In this document: positions 25,601-33,077 of the stretch, one piece after another
How the letters are laid out: every line of letters begins with the position of its first letter
Numbering within the stretch: position 1 is the first letter of the stretch
Origin: Varroa destructor
Lineage: Eukaryota; Arthropoda; Arachnida; Mesostigmata; Varroidae
Direction: 5' to 3'
Assembly (NCBI RefSeq): GCF_002443255.2
Contig: NW_019211454.1
Location: 11,430,248-11,494,247 of the forward strand
Length of the DNA: 64,000 nt
Translations under genes and position numbers: made by a program
Notes under the pieces: generated by a model
The model's database searches: none
What the model saw: only the letters and a program-made list of their open reading frames with translations
What the model was told of the DNA's origin: nothing

Positions 25601-28600
25601 GTTAGGCCTTTTGTACCGACGCCGGCAAAGGCAGCGCGTAGGACAGGGAAAAAGACTAGGAATCTACAAGCAGCTTAAGTAACTAATGGCCATATGTTTA
25701 TCGAAAGAAGCTACGTACGAGACAATGACATGGTTATTTCACATGGCTCTACGCGGTATCTGGTAATGGCAGTATTTATCTTGTTCGCAATCGTTGGTGG
25801 AGCTTTTGTGACTGATGCCTACCTTAGTGTTATAATTTGTTTATTATAATGTAATAGTGTCACATTATAGCCAGCGCAGAAGGGCCTTGCCAAGGTAGAA
25901 CGTCTGCACAGCTTTAACACCGCATTGATATGTTTTACTTGGATTTTTCTATTTATGGCTAGGACACTCTAATCCATAGGCTTACGTGGACCAAGAGGAT
26001 TGCGAATTTCTTTTGTTGGTAATGAGTCTATACCAAGAATTTTCTGAAAGTACACTAAAACCTTACCTAATGGTCATTTCAATACTAATGCAGTTTCATA
26101 AATTAATCGAGACATATTATCTGCACGGCACGGCACCACTTGTTCGTTGGTCTAGCCTGACCCAGTTTCTGACTGGGCCGTGAAGTGAAGCAAAAAACGC
26201 TGATAATATTTTACAGAGCTCCTCAGCTTGACAAAATCACACATAATTAACATTAGTTATTGTTTATTCTGTATGATTTTTTTTGATTCTAGACGAGAAT
26301 TCTGAAATTGTTGATGGTTAAAGAACTAATTAATATATATAGACGCCGAAGACACATGACTAGTCCATTAAGACAGCTCTACGTCGGTGCGATATTAATA
26401 CCTGTGTACGAATATAATTATAAGGGCGTCTTTCGACATATCACAGTTACATATACCGTAAAATAACCTGTTTCAATGATTGACAGCAAAGGCGTTCTAT
26501 TTTTAAAACCAGCACTTAACGTATATCATATGATTATTGATTACCTGCAGTAATCATTTAAGCAGTGCTTTGAAGGTCGCAAAAGCAATTAAGTTAGCAT
26601 TAATTAACTTCGCTTGATAAGTTCAGTGGTAGATCGCTCACAACAGTGAGCTATACCACAGGACCATATCGTCACTTCTACAATATCCTGTCGAGCGTCC
26701 TTAACCGCAAGCGTTAAACCGGCGTGCCTATTCATGCGTTCAGTAAACACACGAGCATCCCGAAAGCGAACTCCCGAATACCCGTTATCTTCTGGCTAAT
26801 TCGACGACTGGTTTTCTCTCAAAAGCGTTAACGTTACCCTCCCCACCCTGCTTCGATCAAAGCCACGTACGCGCACCAAAAAGACAATAGGGTAAAACAG
26901 TTTCAAGCGTTGTTATTTTACTACATCATGAGAAAAACTGGCCATAGTGACCTTGCTTAACTAGAAGCTAAAAAGTATTTCACGCGATTATTTTTTGCAT
27001 CAAGCAGCGTTGATGCAATCTTAACGTCTGGGAGGGAAACAGTGCGAGAAAAAAATCTGTGCCACCGTACGCCCGTCAGCGATACGTTATGAGCGCATAC
27101 GATGATACATTTATTGTATTCTCGCAACCATCTAGGAAAAAGAAGGTCTAAATAATATTAACAACAGAGCAATTTGGGACTTGTTTTTTTTATCACTCGT
27201 TAAAATGGTACCTGTGGAAAATATGAGTTTTGACGCATTTAAGCAGCGACGATATGCGGAAGCTCGCAGGCTAGGAAACTTGAACGAGGAAACAACAACA
27301 ACAACGACGACGTCGTTGACCTTTGCTGGTACGCAAAACTCGCGACGGCGGCTATATTTATAGCAGTATACTAACTATAGTAGATCGTCGCCAGATCCTC
27401 ACGTTTTATTATAACCTCTAACATAATTTGACGACTAACATTTTTTCCTAACTTTCACTCTATAATTAGCTCTTGGTTTTGTATTTTGTAATAAAATATT
27501 GGCGTAATATTCATGTTAAAAAATCATAGTTTTGAAAGCCTTTTAGTTTTTCAAAGTTCGTTTATAGTTAATTTCATCATAGAAAGTGATTCCTTTTTTA
27601 TGGCCGCATTAGAACAACTAGTGAACAATTAATCTTAAAACAACTCCTGCATAAGTTATATAATATAAAGGCGAATGAAATTCACATGTGTCACCCAATA
27701 TTAGCAATATCTGCCTTTTATGTTGTTTGACATATTAACATCGAGATACCTAGAAGAATAAGTTTCTACCTTTTTTTTTTCATTTCAGCGCTCTGATTGC
27801 ATCCTTTACAATCATAATCATTTTTGCATCGCTATCAGAATACTACATGATCCGGAAGAAAGGCCAGAGGGATCGTTCAGGTACTATGCTCATCAGGCGA
27901 GGCCCCTTTCTGACATTACCAAAAATCTTCACAAAGATTTTGAAGAACTAAAAAAAGTACCGAAGATGCTTATTATGGGACTATAAGAAAGCTTCTACCA
28001 CACATTTTCCCAGATTTTGTAATGTTAATTTTTGTAGAGCCAAGCAAGAAGACTAGAAAAGATGGGTTGTAAATTTGGTGGGTATGATTTCGGCAGATAG
28101 AGTTCAACGGTCCGGGGAGAACTGCAAACGGCCCCGGGATTTGACGAATCATGTCAGTCCGGTATCGTACAACTGCCCTCCATAGAATAATTTCAATTTT
28201 TATGTCCCTTAAACGAATAGCTGTGAAGAGCTTGTTGTATATAGCCCTGTCAAACGAAAAATGGCACAGACCAATTCATTAAGTAATTAATCATTACTAG
28301 TACAGAACTTCTGGAACGCGTTGACATTGATTTTACTGGGTCATTTATTATAATTACTATTCATGCACTGTTATGCACAGAGCGGCAAAAAAAAAGCTTC
28401 AGTATCATAACGTAGCAGTAGTATCATAACGTACAGTGTGAAGTACTCTGTAACAGTTGCTCTAAAGAACTGTGCAATTTTGTCCGTTAAGTTTTGCCAT
28501 TGTATTATAGACTATAATAATACCCTATTCATCTATAAAAAGTCACTAAAAAGTCACTGAATTCCGTCACACTTCAGGCCACGGCAATATCGTTCTGAAT

Positions 28601-31600
28601 CGAATCCAGCGATGATGGTAACACGACCTTAGAAATATTTAGTTCCTATCCATACTAAACTATCTCTCTAATACTTGAATTTGACGCTTACTAATAATAG
28701 CAAATATCCATCGTATTCCTATTTAACTTCGTATCTTATAGACAAGTTACATATAGATATCTTGGGGTAGGGAATATCGAAGAAGTAAGCAGCATGTCAA
28801 TAACTTCATTGCTATGTATATTTGCTATAGGTTATATTGGATACTTCATCGCAGAACTCAGTCGAGGTGTCGTAGTAAGTGTATTTGCAGCTCTCATTTA
28901 TCCATAACTGGTCTTATGAGTTTATTGCAGTGAGTAAGGCATACGCGATATTGCGGTGCTTCTCGGCTGTGGAGAATACTCGCAAGCTGCTCTCGACTAA
29001 GGCGGCGATCGATTCAGATGCTTATCGCCTCAGGTTTATTCATGGCCTAAGATTTTTCAGCGCCTCCTGGGTCATCCTCGGTCACACGTACTTTCTTATA
29101 ATTCCCACGTCGCTGGCCGAATCGCTAAACATCATTAAACTACAGGTATGTTGAAACAGGTTTTACATCGAATGGGACCGTTAGCAAGCTCGATGTACGT
29201 CTGCAGCAAGGTGTAGTGGCCGCTAATAATTTACCCAAATGTGAGATCCCACGAGATAACGACTCTATGCATCTCGTCACGAAGCGAAAAAACCCTTTAG
29301 GAAACGTATTTTTACAAATAAATGGTACGAATTCGAATAATAAAATATGCCCTCGGCATATTTAGGTGGCTCTCAAAGCGATACGTATTCTGGCAAAAAT
29401 CTTAGAACCCTAGTGTGTCCGCTCTTTCAGGTCGAATCTAATGGTCGACAGATTCAAGTATTCCATTCGTTTTCTGCATGTACAGCTTAATATAACGTAG
29501 CTTAAACGTCTACCCTTTTAGTGACGTTTGTGTAGCGCTCAACAACGCTATACAACAGCATTGTGGCAGATAATAGCAGCATAAAATAAAAATAAGGCGA
29601 AATTTTACGTATTTCAATACATTTCCGTACCTCCTTACGATTGTAGCAAATATAACGACTATACATGCACATGTTATACCGGTCAAGAAAAATTGCTGAT
29701 AATAAAAATATTATTTAACAACTGAATTGGAAATTAATCGGTATTAATGTGCCATGTGTAAATAAATAATAATAAAGAGATGATAGGCTTTGGATTTACA
29801 CAAAAAATCGATTAGATCTAGTTAACGTTGATTAGGCGTTCATTGCCACAAGAGACACGTATGGGCCATTGATTGCAGGTCAACATTCTGCACGCCGTTG
29901 GTCTTTTTCTCAAAGCAAAATGGCTTAACAGTGAATTCTACATCAAAACAAGCATAGTGAGCTTAGAAATAGACAATGGCGTCATTAAATTCTGGCCTGA
30001 CCGCCCCTCGGCTCGTACATAACCTGCTGTCATGGTTTATATGTGTTCAGCTAAATACTTTATATAAAACTTTTCTCGACGTATTTCTAAGTAGGCAGCG
30101 TCCCACTTAAGGTTCTGCTGTTCACAGCTAGAGCGAAACAGGTTCTCACCCGATTTTATTTTTTCTTTTCCGCTAAAATGGAATACTAGGACCGAAATCC
30201 TAGGCCATCATCATTGTAATGGCAAAATGAGTTAGATTAACTTCATATTTTGGGTTCAAACGAATACAGTAATAACAATGAAATTAACAGCAATACCAAA
30301 TCATCAATGGTGGCGATTGCGAACGAGAATATTGCTTGTACTTGCCACTGAATCAGGCTTTCGAACGTGTCATTGAATTTAGTTTGAAATATATATATAC
30401 ACAGAAAGTTCTTTCCTCCAAGAAAGAAACTTCCTCATACAGAGAAGTTGTTAAAACTTAAACAAGTGTTCTCTAGCTAAGTTTCTGGACAGAAGTTCCA
30501 CATACAAAGAAGTTATTAAAACTCAAACAAGTTCTCGTTGGCCAAGTCTCAGAACAGAGTTTCCTCATACAAAAAGTTGTATATATATATATATATATAT
30601 ATTTAGTGGAATATCGGGTTCAGTTTAGAAGACAGTTGGAATTTTAATTGCATAACAATCGTTGAGACTTACTGATGATCCGATTTACTAAAATATTGCG
30701 TAAAGATAATCTCGAGTCACAATTAATGAAGAACAAGAAAACATTCCTGAAAAGGATAAGCAATGAGGAGCAACGCGCCTCAACTTCAGCATTTGAGAAT
30801 TTCTTTCAGGAGAAGCTGCACATTGACAATATCCGAAGACTATGACTCAAGCAATGTTACTTTTTAAGCTGCCGTCTGCCAATATTATCTTGTCATATTA
30901 TTAATACACAGTGGTTTATTGTGCCGTAAAAAAGGAATATTACTCAACACCAAAAGCAGGATAACACTTAAAATATACCCAAGGTTAGCAATTTAGCTCT
31001 TGAGGAAATGGTGATGTTTTCAAAGGAAATGAATAGCTCTTTAGTGGTAATACAACGGTGTTATCTTGGTTTCCTTAACTATGATTTGATAATTGGTACT
31101 AATCTCAATATCCTATAGGTAATATAAATGAAATTATATATATTTCGGGGGGCAGTTCTTGTATTTATTGGTTGATCTAGGGGACTGATCGTTGTCTATG
31201 CGCTTGTTGCGCAGTCAAGTGGGTTTTTTTTGTCGATATCGTGGCAAAGGTCGCTTTTGCTATCGGTAAGGGATCTGTTTTAGGAATACAACTACGATAG
31301 TCTAGCCCCGTACGAGTTGCGGATTTCATTCGCCTACCAACGACGACGATTTGTAATTGTCTGTTTTGTCGTTGAGTTGCATGGCGCTGAATGGTAAGTC
31401 AATTTTTAGCAATACCGAAATGCCATCTGGCGGCTGTTAGCGGCTGCCGTATGCCGAATTGATTACTCAATACTGTGAAAAAAAAAACATGGTTTCAGTA
31501 AAGACGGTAGATCGCAAAGTTTCTGCCCGAGTAGAACCAAAATCTAGTCTACATGCTAATAAAATGTGACTTGTGTTAGCTTATTTCATAGTCTAATATA

Positions 31601-33040
31601 AAGTACGAAGTGCGTACAATACGCTTTAGGTCGGATTTTACAGGATTCCTTAAGCCTACTGAGTTGTTGTGGCTTAAGCGGAAAGAAAGCCAATTGAGCG
31701 TACTTTAGTATCTATCCAATAATGTTCACCTCGTGAGACTTCTAGCGGCTATTTGTCTCAAAACCATCCAAATACTGCCCCCGTGCCCGTAAAAAAAATC
31801 AGTGACAAAAACCCACGGATACCTTTACATTATCTTATAATTAGAAAAGAACGAAGTTCCTGTCGAAATTGGCGCACAGGAGGTACTGATTGACTAATGA
31901 GGTCGAAAGTTCGTTGAAAGTAAGGTAAGGGTCTGAAGAATACACCCCTTTTACAACGTGAGCGACAAAGAAAGACCTTGTAATAAGACTGTGGCTTGCA
32001 AGCTTGATTAAGTGTAAGTAATACTTCTGTATATACGTAACTTAGTGGTAAATATTTAGAACTCAACGGTCGTTTAAGCTATCATTTGCATAGAGCTTGC
32101 TTTCAAACGTAGCTTCGCGATTCACCATAAGGAAAATACTTTTATGTGACCCTGACACATTGCCTGATATAGGGGAATGTTAACGCATTGCTTAGCAGCG
32201 ATGATGATGCACCGTCGCTTCATTTAGATTCTAGTAAAGAAAACGCCTGAACAGGATGACCGGAACAGGGAAACAGTTACTTTGCTCGCTGAATTGATAC
32301 ATCATATATATGCACAAAACATATTAGAGAAAAAAACATGACTTTATTATTCTTATTTTAGTGCTCATTAATAAACTGGAGTTATTGTGAACGTATAAAA
32401 TCTACTCCTTGAATCATAACCTAGGCACTTGCCTACGTTTGCTATTTTGGCCATGTTCGTGTCGTTGTCCTTTAGTTACATATCTAACTACTTACTTTTC
32501 CCATTATTTCCAACGACAGGAGGATATCTGGTTTTGTCTCATCGGCAATGCGTTTCCCTGCATCCAAACTTTCCTATTCATGTCCGGTTTTCTTCTGTCC
32601 TACAATGTCCTCAAGTATCTATCGTCGTACAAAAAAACCCTAGCAATACCAATTCTCCTGCTGCTGGCGCGACGATATATTCGGCTGACGACACCAATCA
32701 TATTCTTGGTCGGCCTTTTCCTCGTCCTGCCCCGTTTCATCTCTGGACCAATTTATTCAGAATATAAAGGAATAGTCTTTGGATCGTGCGAGATTAACTG
32801 GTGGCGCGTCCTACTTCACATCAACAACTGGGTGCCATTTTTCGATATGTGTTTGGCACATCTGTGGTACGTTAGCGTCGATTGGCAGATTTACTCAACA
32901 CTATGGGTAAGTACCTGAAGATCGGAGTCGTAAAAGGTCTGTACGATAGGTGTGGTATCCGATCAGATGAATGTTAATATGATTTTGTACAATCCAAGCT
33001 ATCTTCGGACAATTTTAGATAGAACCAAACAATATTAAAT

Positions 33041-33077
<37 letters not shown>

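Larger units (their letters stand above)
24026..27788. other. 3.8-kb intron
   Basis: Bounded by GTGAGT and TTTCAG. It contains an open stretch with a strong acceptor at 24653-24867 and a CTCF-like AGATGGCGCTG at 25371. It also holds a tRNA-like hairpin at 26611-26659 and an AAC-rich run near 27290. No recognisable protein domain. Confidence 0.85.

Noticed and set aside
29879..30020. GCAG acceptor followed by an open frame (VNILHAVGLFLKAKW) between exons e and f
   Set aside because: Joining exon e directly to 32520 matches the family spacing, while this insertion has no family counterpart and ends in a stop before a good donor.
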